Positions 1-10,970 of a stretch of DNA of 64,000 nucleotides are shown piece after piece. Below the pieces are notes generated by a model, which saw only the letters and a list, made by a program, of their open reading frames with translations, had not been told where the DNA came from and did not search any database. The stretch is taken from assembly GCF_008831285.2 (NCBI RefSeq), contig NC_045139.1, positions 28,060,808 to 28,124,807 of the forward strand, written 5' to 3'. The translations under genes and the position numbers were made by a program. This stretch comes from Nymphaea colorata. Taxonomy: Eukaryota > Streptophyta > Magnoliopsida > Nymphaeales > Nymphaeaceae. The stretch's first letter is position 1; each line of letters begins with the position of its first letter.

Positions 1-209
1 TTCAGTTTATTTTTTATTTTGTCCTTAGTGAAGTCCCTTCCGAAGCGGTCTATCATGCTTCTTTCTATTGATGTGTATGCTTTTGCCTTCAAACCTCCAC
101 CCGACTTCATACCAGGAATGCGTGATTGCTCCAAAAGAAGCTGGACTAAGTAGTCCATTTGTGCTTCAGTCCATGTAAGATTCTCCCTTGATGTACCACT
201 ATCCTCCAT
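1..209 (-). CDS. Myb/SANT-like DNA-binding domain protein, N-terminal part (runs off the window)
   Basis: A minus-strand frame opens at ATG 209-207 and stays open to base 1, giving about 69 residues with no stop. After a short acidic start (MEDSGTSRENL) comes WTEAQMDYLVQLLLEQ, then a Lys/Gly stretch (GMKSGGGLKAKAY) and a basic helix (RFGRDFTKDKIKNKLK). This is the layout of the plant Myb/SANT-like domain (Myb_DNA-bind_3), with the Trp near the start of helix 1. Such proteins are trihelix-like nuclear DNA-binding proteins. Many are host genes and others belong to PIF/Harbinger transposons, and the visible part cannot separate the two. The ATG is the only Met before the domain. The rest of the gene lies left of the window, so introns and intactness are unknown. 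Confidence 0.7.
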   Translation of the reverse strand, partial: MEDSGTSRENLTWTEAQMDYLVQLLLEQSRIPGMKSGGGLKAKAYTSIERSMIDRFGRDFTKDKIKNKL

Positions 210-2343
210 GTTAATGATTTGCACAATATTCCTTCACAACTACAACATTGAATATGAAAACGAATGTGTAAACAAAATTGACAATACTAACTTGCATTTC
301 AATTGTAAGAATAATGACTGGCCAATAATAAACAGTTTTTTTATCACACATGCACGTGCATTAATAAACCAATACATGAAAATGTGAATTTTCATCAAAA
401 ATATTTAAAATATACCAGTTCTGCTCAAATGAATTTTCATCAAAATTTTTAATATCAAACAACTATACTACTATGGGTACACATGTTGGTGGTAAGAAGA
501 ATATGTAAAATGTATTGCTCCAAGGAAAGCCAGTTTTCAATAGCTAGAAAGTTCAGATATTTTAAAGAAGAAAGCACTGGCTCAGACATTATTCTGCTTT
601 GATAAAATGTATTGCTCCAAGGAAAGCCAGTTTTCAATATACTTCCAACATAAGCAGATTTAGGTGAATGTTCAAAGTCTGCGTGCAACATAAGATTCTA
701 GGAATTCATTACCAGGTTGGAGAAAGGGAGGTCGCAGTGATTGGTAACGGGCGTCAACTTCATGAATGTATAAAAGTTATTCAATCTCCTGTTGCACTGC
801 TATGGGCAATACCCCAATCATCTCTGCCTGGCTTCTTCTCCCTCCTCCCTCTCTCAACCAGTTTATAGGACAAGATGAACGTCTAATGGGTCCCCTTCCA
901 TGTCAATGAAAACAGGACAAGGTGGGACTGCAGGTCCCATTCCACTAACTCTCAAAGAGATGTCCCAAGGTTGAAGTTAATAGGTTTGGTAATGAGGTCC
1001 TATGGGGCCTAGAAGAATGTGAATGAGACAATCAGATCTAAATCTACCAGCTGTTCTGAAGCATTGAGATCTTAAGAAATCAGATAGAAAACCAAATCCA
1101 GGAGAGCTGACTTTTATATATGATTCAATTCCTAAATTATGTTGAAAAGTCTTCTTAAAACAAGAACAGATATCAGCAGAAAAACATTCTCGAGTACCCT
1201 GCAACAACATCTTACAGCCTATAATGAAACTGAACTGTGGGAGTTAGCAGGATTAGAATTCTAACAAGGTACTTCTCTCTTCATAAAAGCAGTGAGCATT
1301 AAATGGGTCTCCAAACCGCTGAATGAGACATATTTTTTTATTGTTATCAGAAGAAAAATGGATACTAGTGGGGACAGTTTCGTGCATTTAAGAAGAGGGT
1401 CACACTTGGGGACCAATGCTACCGGGGGAAATTAGATAAAGTCTGTCACAGCGTTATGTAATATTTGCACACAAGATTCTTACATCTGCCAAAAGCCCAA
1501 AACACGGTGACAGACTTTATAAATGTGGTGAAGCTATGTGCTAAGCATGTGTTAGGCTTACCAACATTAAGACAGATGAAAAAGAAAAACAGAAACCAAC
1601 GAAAGAAGTATACAAAAAGCCCATGCCAAAAGGCAGAAAGAGTTATTATCTTCATGTAGGGAAACCCAACCCAACTCAATGAAGAATCGAAAAAGAAAGA
1701 AATAAGTGAACAACAAAAGCCCATGACAAAGAAGAGCAGTTAACAAACGAACCATGAGGTTTGAACGGTGAAAATATAAAATATATCAAAAAGAAGCAAA
1801 AGAGGGGATGACAACTTCTCATACTTTTATCTGAAACAATCCATGCTCAAAATTTCCGAGAGGAAAAGAGGGAAACAGTAGAGGGGGATGTGGAAGACAT
1901 GGAGGGAGTGAACGAGGGGAATGGATACATATAAAGAGGAAAGAATAGAGAGAGCAAGAGATAGCGAGGGTTATCTGCAAAGACAATCATGGAAAGAAAG
2001 CAGGAAAAAAATTGTTTTGGGCAGTTGCATGATGATGATGATCATGAAGGGGATGCCGAGCATGGCGTCAGACTCATCACCATCATCACATGCCTCCCTG
2101 TCCTCTTAACATAAAATCTTCGTCATCATAGAATAGGGAGAACACAGAATAGGGAGAGAGACAACAGCGTACCTCAACTTCTTCGGAAGACCACGATGAC
2201 GGCTCAACTTGTTAGAAACACCATGATGACGGCTGGAGGCAGAGCAGCGGCGATGGTGGAGAGCACAGCGAGCGGTCGGACGAGTGATCAAACAGGATCA
2301 AGAGTGAGGAGGAAGCCCTAACGGGCAAAAACTTTATCTGCGC
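210..2343. other. Intergenic DNA, no gene recognised
   Basis: Only short frames are present and none resembles a known family. The upstream flank of the Myb/SANT-like gene lies here. A perfect 36-bp direct repeat occurs at 507-542 and 604-639. The stretch 1560-2110 is purine-rich on the plus strand and contains ATG/ATC trinucleotide runs near 2030-2090. Confidence 0.5.
507..639. repeat. Perfect 36-bp direct repeat, 97 bp apart
   Basis: The same 36 bases, beginning AAAATGTATTGCTCC, occur at 507-542 and 604-639 with unrelated sequence between them. The repeat is exact, so it is recent. It may be a local slippage or repair duplication, about 300 bp upstream of the Myb/SANT-like start. Confidence 0.85.
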
Positions 2344-2445
2344 AAAAAAGTCGGACCCTCCAGGGTCCGACTTTTTTCCAGGGAAAAATTACCCTGGATC
2401 AACCTTTTTACCCGGGAAAAGTTACCGGTGTTTGATAACACCGGT
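2344..2445. repeat. Cluster of three perfect hairpins
   Basis: Three perfect inverted repeats lie end to end. The first has 16-bp arms at 2344-2359 and 2362-2377 around a 2-base loop. The second has 6-bp arms at 2378-2383 and 2392-2397. The third has 9-bp arms at 2424-2432 and 2437-2445 around TGAT. The first resembles a bacterial intrinsic terminator in shape, but in a plant nuclear setting it is more likely the foldback end of a small transposon. It sits just left of the decayed Copia element. Confidence 0.8.
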
Positions 2446-2478
2446 TGAAATCGTACATTTTTTTCATGTTTTTCCTGT

Positions 2479-2688
2479 TCAACAGTGTTTCCCCCAGCCA
2501 TCAAACGTGGCCTTATGGAACAAAAAATATGCACCAATATGAATGGCCATCATATTGTCGCATAACATCTTCATGGGCTTCCCAATATTAATGTCCATGT
2601 ATTTTAAGAGATTCTTTATCCATACAAGCTCATAAGTGCAAGCAGCCATAGCTCTATACTCAGGTTCAATATATGACGAAGCTACCAT
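2479..2688 (-). pseudogene. Copia RNase H fragment
   Basis: The translation holds EPEYRAMAACTYELVWIKNLL followed by MKMLCDNMMAIHI, the recognisable core of the copia RNase H. The Glu of the EYRA motif and the Asp of the CDN motif are kept. The segment then runs out of frame where related proteins continue toward the end of pol. It is the most 3' piece of the decayed element. Confidence 0.75.
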
Positions 2689-3216
2689 TAGCTGTTTTTT
2701 GCTTCAACACGTGACAAGATTATAACTTGATGTGGGTATTCTATCATTTGGTTCACCAGCCCAATCTATGCCTGTATGTCTTAGAATATCAATTTCTTCA
2801 TCTCACTTCATTAGAATTCTCTTTCTAAGAGTTCCTTTAGGACATTGCAAAATTCCATGGGCAGCTTCAACATGAACAGTTATTGTGCTTGTGCATAAAT
2901 TGACTATGACATTGACTGCATATGTGATGTCGGGTTTAGTAATAATTAAATAAATCAGCTTTCCAACCCATTTTTGTAGCTTTGAATGTTTTCAATAGGT
3001 TCACCTTCTTCTTGCCTCTAATTGAAATTTTGTTTCATTGGAGTGTCGATAGCTTTAGCACCAAAATAGTTGGCTCCTTCAAAAGTCCAAGGATATACTT
3101 TCATTGGCATAGGAAGACTCGTTTATCTGATCAAACTATCTCGATGCCTGGAAAATATCTTAGTGTTCCTAAATCCTTTATCTCAAACATATTATGGAGA
3201 TATTGTTTTACTCGAT

Positions 3217-3531
3217 TCATGTTGTCTCTATCATCTCTAAGCATGATAATGCCATCAACATATATGAGGAAGATGGTGACTTAGAGTTCCACTTGAGGTC
3301 AAGCAATGTATAATCTGACGAGCTTCCTTGGAATCCAAATTTTGTAATGGCTTCACTGAGATGAGAGAACCACATATATGGGGATTTCTTCATGCTGTAC
3401 AATGCTTTTCTTGATCTGCAAACATAGCCATTTTCACACTTCCATATAGACTTTCTCATTGAGTTCTCCATGTAGGAAAACGTTCTTGACATCAAGCTGC
3501 ATAATTTCTCATTTCTTGTGTGATGATACAA
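3217..3531 (-). pseudogene. Copia reverse transcriptase fragment
   Basis: The translation contains a degenerate form of the copia RT motif around KALYSMKKSPYMWF, followed by LSEAITKFGFQGSSSDYTLL. The YVDD catalytic box should come next, but it appears only in degraded form. Flanking DNA up to about 4200 carries further weak RT similarity in other frames. Confidence 0.75.
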
Positions 3532-4442
3532 ATAACAAGGCTCTAACAGAATTCATTTGGCATAAGAGCAAACATTTCATTATAATCAATTCCTCCAGCT
3601 TTTGTGAATCCCTTTGCGACAAGCTTGTCCTTGAATCACTTGATCAATCAATTATTGTTATATTTATGTGGTAGACCCACTTACAACCAACCATTTTTTC
3701 CCCCTCTTGGCAGCAATATGAGGTCCCAATTGTGATTTTTCTAAGAGCCGAGAGTTCCTCACTCATTACTTTCCTCCAGTTTTTGTCTCTGTTTGGCTCA
3801 CCAAAGATTTTTGGCTCTTGGTGTTTGTAATGTTTAAAACGTAGGACTAGTAGGATTCAGATGGATCTTCACACCTAAGTTTTTGGTCTACAGAGTACAA
3901 GTGTTTGTGTTGAAAGGTAGGAGCAGAAATCACTTAGTGTAGATGGGATTCTAGTGGGATGAGAGGACCTCCTGTGAGTTAGTTCAACAGTTTTCCTTGG
4001 TTCAGGTTTTTTCATTTGGCTGGTCAGCAAATCTAGGATTTGGTACCACTGTCATTCTGATCTTGAGTGCCAGTTGAATGTTGTCCTTCAATTCAATTAA
4101 CAGTGCTTTCTTCATGAGCCCTTATAAGCAATAAGATGGGGTTGCACTCATGAGTTTCATCTTTGTGTGAGGACAATTCTTGGTCCCTCTATCTTGGTGA
4201 ATTGAAATAAGGTTCCTGGTAAAAAATTCTCTCATCACAACTGACAAACATCTTTCGTGAATGTAATTCATAACAATTATACTCCTTTTTTTACTTGAGT
4301 AAATAAGGTTCCTGTTAAAAAAAAAAATCTCTTATCACAAATAACAAACATCTTTTCAGAATATGGTTCATAACATTTATACACCTTTTTCTAACTTCAG
4401 TAACCAAGAAATATACATTTCATGGCTTTTTCTCAAGTTTAT

Positions 4443-4720
4443 TTAGAAATTGAGATTGAATGTGAGCATGACACTTATGCTAAAAACCTTGAAATGTTGT
4501 ATGGACACCTGTTTTTTAAGAAGAAATAGAAGAGGAACATGATCTTCGACACTAGTAGGTGGTACACAATTGGCAATATAGCACATAGTTCCAATGGCCT
4601 CCAATGAGAATCGTTGAGGAACGTTTATGTCGATCATAAGTGCCCTGGCAGTTTAAAAGTTATTGATTTCAGCTAGTCCATTTTGCTGTGAAATGCCGGC
4701 ACAAGTCTGGTGATGCTTTA
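4443..4720 (-). pseudogene. Copia integrase fragment
   Basis: Around 4690 the minus strand reads GISQQNGLAE, which is the integrase segment carrying the last acidic residue of the DD35E triad. It is followed by ALMIDINVPQRF and a hydrophobic stretch typical of the region downstream. A stop lies between the two parts. The first two Asp residues of the triad are not recognisable in frame. Confidence 0.65.
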
Positions 4721-5024
4721 TTCCTTTTTTTTTCATAAAGCTTTGAAAAATATTATTAATATATTCATCTCCATTGTAAAATCAGAGTTTTTAAACTTTG
4801 GGCCCATACTATGTAAAATCATGTTATAAAATTCTTCCAAATTTGTTGAAACTTCACTTTTATTTTTAATGAAATAAACCAAGGTTACACAAGCATCATC
4901 CTCATTGAATGACACATAATATCTATACCCTAAATATGAAATTTACTGAGCTGGAACCTAAACATCGAACAAACTAACTAAAAAAAAACGGTTGAGTTGT
5001 GACCACTATTTTGAATAAGCCTGG

Positions 5025-5521
5025 GCATCGGGCCGGGCTGCCGCCGGGCTGGGAAAAACCTGGCCCGGCCCGGCCCGACTCCCGCCCTCCGCTCTCCCTC
5101 TCCGCAGTCCGCTCCCACTCTCCCTCTCCCTTCCCGTCTCCCTCTCTGCTCATGCTCTCCCTCTCACCCTCTGCTCCCGCTCCCCCTCTCCCTCTCTGCT
5201 TCCCCTCTCCCTCTCTGCTCCCGCTTCCCCTCTCCCTCTCCCTCTCCGCTTCCCGTCTCCCTCTCCCTCTCCCTCTCTGCTCCCGCTCCCCCTCTCCCTC
5301 TCCCTCCTCCTCCGTCTCCCTCGCCGCTCCCCCTCCTCCTCCGTCTCCGTCTCCCTCTTCCTTTGTCTCCGTCTCCCCCCCCCCCTCCTCCTCCGTCTCC
5401 CTCCCCCTCCCTCCTCCGTCTCCATCGGAGGGCGACGGGAGGGGGGGGGGAGGGGGAGGGCGGGCCTGGCCGGGTCTCGGGCTATCAGGCCGGGCCCGGG
5501 CCGGGTTGAGCGGCCCGATGC
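5025..5521. mobile_element. GC-rich low-complexity element with inverted-repeat ends (copy 1)
   Basis: The segment begins with GCATCGGGCCG (5025-5035) and ends with the exact reverse complement (5511-5521). Between them lie GGCCCGG repeats and a long CCTCTC-type tract. The flanks share TTTGAA: TTTGAATA at 5010-5017 and TTTGAAAC at 5522-5529, a possible imperfect 8-bp target duplication. Long open frames on both strands here are by-products of the composition. A related copy in the other strand sense lies at 30580-31092. The element interrupts the decayed Copia sequence. Confidence 0.55.
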
Positions 5522-5707
5522 TTTGAAACAGCATCCTAGTGGATTTGGAAAGTTAGGGTTCAGCTGGGCACATGACTGGGACTTGAGTGCCACACCCAAT
5601 ACCTCGAACGCTTCTTATTCTCTTTAAAATTTGAGTCACTTTGATCAACGATGTACAATCTATCCTGTTCAAGAATTCTAACAATCTCCCTCTCTGTAGC
5701 TAGGTCC

Positions 5708-5944
5708 CTAAAAATTACTCTTTACAGAAAAAACAGTCAAACTATCGTAAGTCATTATAAATTTGCTCATGGATACTAATTTTGTGGACAACGTGAGAAT
5801 ATATAGCATGTTGGACATTTTTTTGTCACCCATAAAGGAGTTTTTTCCAACGCCCTCCACATCTATTTTGGATACATCAGCAACGTAAACAGGTTCTTTT
5901 TGGGTTTTATCCATATCAATCAATAATTTTGAGTTGTAAGTCAT
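5708..5944 (-). pseudogene. Copia protease/pre-integrase fragment
   Basis: The translation shows VADVSKIDVEGVG followed by MSNMLYILTLSTKLVSMSK, which matches the stretch just after the copia protease active site. The DSG active-site motif itself is not seen in this frame. The fragment is separated from the integrase piece by the GC-rich insertion. Confidence 0.65.
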
Positions 5945-6668
5945 ACGTTAGAAGGCTCTTGTTAACTACCCAAACAGGATTTTTATGAAAATATGGAAAG
6001 CCATGATGCTCATCTTCACTTTGATTCTTCATTGGCTGGAGGACACAAAGTTAGTCTTTTTGAGCTGAAAGAATTTCTCAAAGTCCTCTTTCTTCACAAA
6101 GTTCACAACACCTGATTGCTTTGTAGTAGTTGACTTTTCCTTGGAGGGTCGTCCAGCTAAATCTCAACATTTTTTTTCAAGTATGACCCAATTTTTTGCA
6201 ATTCTCCTATGATCGGAGGGAGGCCTACTATAAAAAGGTCCATCCACTTCTTGTATTTGAGATGGAGTTGAAAGTAGGAACTGGATGGAGTCTTGGTTGA
6301 AAAACCTTCACTGGTATAACTCTATGTTAGTTGCTTATGATCCTTCATTCGAGGAAATCTTTTCAGCTAGTACGAGCGTGACCACCGCACTTCATCAATC
6401 AAAAGCAAAAGAAGAGCTCCCTCGGTGGATTAGAGCCATCACCCCATTACATACCTCTGGAATTTGAGCTTGAAGGACGAAGAGGTTCCCAGATTCATCC
6501 AGACTTCTTTCAATGACATCGAAAGCAAAAAAGAGAAAAGCTCCTAGAGTCATTGGGTCGGGGTTTTCCTGCCTATAAGCGAGGACCTAAGGATCCCTAT
6601 CATTCATTAGGAGATCGATGAACCATACAACAAATTGTATGCCATTAGTGTTTCATTGACGAGTTCCC

Positions 6669-7323
6669 TTAAGAAAGCAGCCACTGGTGGCGAGATTGAT
6701 TATGAGAGAAGTCGAAGAATGTTTCCGGTATCGAATAGAGCAAGCTCAAGTACATGAGCGAGGCAAAGGAACGTGAATTGGAACAGTTCCCTGCTACCTG
6801 AGAGCTACAACCTGTTGCCTGAGCTACTGTTCCTGAGATGGTACAGCAATGACATTGGAGCTCCTGCTTCTTGCTCCTTCGACCGGAGGAAAGCAACCAG
6901 CCATTAGTTGTTGCCTTTTTGAAAACCAATATCTGTTGGAATTGCCCACGAGGGTCATTTATGATGCACTTGATATGCCATTTTCTCTTCTTCACCAGAT
7001 TCACCCCTTTGAGAGGCGTTCATGACCTTGCGATGCAAGTGCTCTCTCTGGCTTGGCAGTGGGGTCATCATGAAGATTTGCTTCATAGACTTTCCACCGT
7101 GGCATAGTCTAGCAAGAACGTTTAAGGCATTGTCTTCTTCTACACACTCATGCATTTTCGGATCCGAAGTTGCAAGACAATATTGCATGAGCTCAACCCA
7201 AAGACTACAAACTTGGCTCAAGTAAAGACACAAAGGTTTGTCTCTGTATGATACTTTGGAAATCTTTGGTTGGAGTTGATACACCTTTGTGAGGCTGTTT
7301 TGATCAGCGAATATCTCCTTCAA
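6669..7323 (-). pseudogene. Copia gag fragment
   Basis: Residues in the 7323-6955 frame (VCSLWVELMQYC, then MHECVEEDNALNVLARL) follow the pattern of the copia gag capsid domain. That is an aromatic/LW helix, a Cys/Asp pair and a final hydrophobic helix. An overlapping frame (7004-6669) carries the continuation. No intact zinc knuckle was found between here and the protease fragment. Confidence 0.6.
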
Positions 7324-7396
7324 GGAGTTCGGAATCCCTTTGAAGTTGATATAGGAAATTGCTAGTAATGTGAGGCTCCATAGAACTTAATAGCCA

Positions 7397-10300
7397 TGTC
7401 CTAACACCCCAAAATTTCCCACTTTTTCAAATTCTCATTTTACCCCTCATTGGGACAATGTATGTCACGGCTTTCAAATGGACCTTGAAAACACGTGGTT
7501 TTTCACGTAAGGCACTGAACCTGCCCCACATGGGTGCCAAACACCTAGGACCAGAGCCTTAGAATTTAGTCACTGTAAAAATACCTTTTTGTCCTCAAAC
7601 CTTTGCAATCTTCTAGAACCATGATAATTATCATGTGCATGACTAATCAGGAGATACCTCGCTCCACGAGCCCCTTGCGAGCAATTAAGGTCAGCTCATT
7701 CCGGTTTACGCTAGCTTGTTTGAACTCAAGTTAGCTCAACTTAGTTCACCAAACTTCATGACCTGCCAAATTTAGAACTTTGATCTCTAGAGCCCATAAA
7801 TTCTCTCAAAGCTGGTCGTTCTTAGTGAACCCATCTTGGATATAGATCATCTTAAATTGTGGATGTCAAAACACCAGTTCTAGCTTAGTGCATGCATGCA
7901 TCATGTCACTCTCCCTCCTGCCTAAGATCGAACTGAACTACACCCCATCCCAACTAGATCATGTTGAGCTAGGAACAAGTGCATTACTATGAGATCTACC
8001 TTCTGTTAAGTTCAGATTCAGTTCAAATCAATTAGAATCAGTCCAATTCAGTTTAGTTCAATTCCAATGGACTTCCAGTACAAATCCCTACTGTGAACTG
8101 AAAATGAACTCCACCAAACAAGAGTGAACTCAGTTCGAACTCACAAAATGGATCTAGCATGATCAACTCCACTTTCCTTTGGAAGCACATCAGTTCACTC
8201 ATTATAGATCTAGCTCATTTCAATTAGAAAGCATCTCTGAACTACTTTTAACTAGAGTTCAATTTCACTTCCTCATGAACAGGTTTGAACTCAAGCCCTT
8301 GGAATATAAATGTGATTTTTTTATGCAAATGTGTTCATATTGAACTTGAGCATATGTTCCTAAGTTCATATCACCTAAATCATATATGGACAAACTTTCT
8401 ATTTTTAGCCCTCACGCTGGACCGTTCAATAGGGGAAAAGTTATCCTTTTACTTACTAGTTACCATTTTGCTCTCAAACTTAGTTCATAAGATTAATAAA
8501 CCTAAGTTTGTCATTCTAGATCTAGAAAGCTCGATAATATGCTTTTTAGATCTTGAATTTTGAAACCATGATCCATATTTTGTCTTGGTCTAAACCTTTG
8601 ATCTAGTATGCAAATCTTTTGTCAAATCCAAGATCCATTCTTTAGATCCTTTCTTGGATGGTTCACATTCATTGAACCAGGACACATCTCATTTTGGCAC
8701 CATATATAAAGTGCATATTTGATATATATTTCTCATGTACCTAAATTTCTGTGCCACATATATGCTTCAATTTCTGGTTTACTCCAAGAAGCGTGAGTTT
8801 GCCCCTGGAGACCTTTAACACTCTTCAAATAATAGTATCTTTCTGTTATTTCTTTGTTTCATCAGGAATCAAGCTCGAAATTTCAGAAGTATTGTTGAAA
8901 TATGCTTTCATATCTGACATCTTCCTAAATTTCAAGTTTTAACTTATGGTTTTGAATTTAGGGATGGTTTCGATCTCTCTCTCTCTCTCTACATGCTGCT
9001 GAAAGCTCAAGTTGGCACCTTCAGAGAGTAGAAGTTCCACTCAGGTGCCTATAATTCTTGACTTTGAGAAATTAAAAGCTTAAGGCCGTAGGTCTAAGTC
9101 AGGTGCTTAATTCAAGTCATGATAGTGATAAACAAATCTAGCTAAAAGTCTGTTTGTGAGGGTCATCCAAGTCCACATAATCTTCTTCTTCTTTTTCTTT
9201 CTTCCTTTTCTTTCTCATTTTCTTAGTAGCGTACCATAGATAATTTCTTATTTTCCCAACATGTTTAAGTTAAATTTTTGCTTTTGCACTAGGCTAGTTT
9301 GCTTCAATTAATTAATGCACCTAGATAATTTGCTTCATGCCCATTAGATAGACTTAAGTTAAATGTCTCTAGGATGGGCATGGAGGTCAGGTATGTCTCC
9401 CTATTCCTTTTTTGTTTATTCCATTTCAGTACTCAGTTTTTAAAATTGTGTTGTTTCTGGCTTTGTACATTTTAAATCGTTTCCCTCTACTATTATTCAT
9501 CTTGCTCTAGGCATGCATATGCACTATGGTTTGAACTACCATCATGGTCATACGAATGTTGCACACGACACAATTTGACTATAAATTCTATCAAACAGGA
9601 CTAGTATCATGCCCTCAACAGTAGTCTAGGCATATGAAAACGCTGGTTTGGTCTAATTCCTAGAACAACACACTTTAGAACACATACTTCCTTAATGGTT
9701 TTTAAAACAAACTCTTCATTTTTCTAAAACCCTGGCTTTGAAAATCTTAGGTCCATCCATGATCAAGATGAAACCGTAGATCAATTCTCCTATTAGACTT
9801 TATTCTAAGGCTAAACCAAGGCTGGTGTTAGAACCCACAATTATGAAAACCCTAGACTGGACCTAGGTTGACTAGCCTAGTGAACTAGAATTCACCTATT
9901 TTTTTAGGCTAGTCTACTATAAAGATCAAAAACATTGGATTTAGATCTTACAAGTCAGAATAAAAGATTTTGGATTAGATCTCATATGTGGGCCATGTAG
10001 GCCAAAATCCTAATTTTGGATCTTGAACTTAGAACTTTGATCTAGATCTCCCAATACTAGGAACCTATTTGAACTCTAAATCTATGATATGGAACTTTAT
10101 TTTAGATCAATTTCAACCATTGTGTCATTTGAACTTCAGAACATGGATATGAGACATAAAATTTGGATATGAATTTTAGATTTTGTTCTTAACTATGGAT
10201 CTGGATTATATGATATCAAAAGCCTAAAATTGTTGTACATATATTATTACTAGACTGTACTCTAAGTGAATCTTTATTCAAACTATGATATTGAATAATG

Positions 10301-10970
10301 ATCCTTAATATCAAATTTGGATCTGTGTACTATATGTGGAGCTTAATTTTTGGATCTCAACCCAGATATCAAACCTAGGTTGGGTCATTGAATCTCATGA
10401 AATCCAAAACCTTAGAGAATTGTTTTAAACTAAATCTGTATTTGAATTCATTTTGTATTAGATATGATATTGAATTTTGGATTATAAACATGATCTGGAT
10501 GGGGCCACATCCAAAACCTTGGTTCCTAAAGGCCTCAGCTTGATCATGTTTGTTCCCAATGGCATGCATCATTTAGATTAGAACCACATTTGCATGTACC
10601 TGTGATGAACAAAAGAGTGCAACTACTTACTCTTTAAGACCTCTTTTGTTTGAAACCCTGGGTTTATAAGATCCACATATATTTTATTTTTATTTTTCAA
10701 ACCCTACACATCTGCTTTAGTGTATATAAGATCTAAATGACATTCATTCACTTAAAGAATTTAGAGACTAATATGGTTTTAGTCTTATCACCCCTAATAA
10801 AAGCAGTAGAAAATTGTTAGACCTCATACCAACAAGACAAGTCTCATTTTTCTAGATCCCCCAATGATCTAAGGTGGAGCCTAGTAGAGGTGAGTTTCCT
10901 CATCTATAGTCTATATGCAAAGTTAGCAAATTTGCATGTAAATGAAATGGTGACAATTATGTGCGCTGTC
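7397..10970 (+). repeat. Long direct repeat, left copy: probable 5' LTR of a Tat-like Gypsy element
   Basis: From about 7660 to 10970 this region is homologous, with many substitutions and small indels, to 16570-19690. Shared landmarks include GAGCAATTAAGG / GAGCAGTTAAGG, the stretch ATGATGAACAAA followed by GAGTGCAA, and the closing TAGCAAAT. The left edge at 7397 begins TGTCCTAACACCCC, which looks like the start of a plant Gypsy LTR, but the right copy lacks the first 250 bases. The right edge of this LTR is unclear. It has no coding content. Confidence 0.6.

Larger units (their letters stand above)
2479..7323 (-). mobile_element. Decayed Ty1-copia retrotransposon
   Basis: On the minus strand the fragments appear in normal copia order: gag (about 7323-6955), protease region (5944-5708), integrase (about 4720-4443), reverse transcriptase (3531-3217) and RNase H (2688-2479). 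Each fragment is in a different frame and is broken by stops. No LTR pair was identified. The right end lies about 75 bp from the apparent left edge of the Tat-like repeat at 7397, and the middle is interrupted by the GC-rich element at 5025-5521. The element is old and cannot encode a working polyprotein. Confidence 0.8.

Noticed and set aside
2344-2377. Intrinsic transcription terminator
   Set aside because: The hairpin with a T-run has that shape, but this is plant nuclear DNA, where such terminators do not operate.
4974-5599. Long overlapping frames of 149-186 codons on both strands
   Set aside because: They are translations of the GC-rich low-complexity element (Arg/Glu/Gly or Pro/Ser runs) with no domain.
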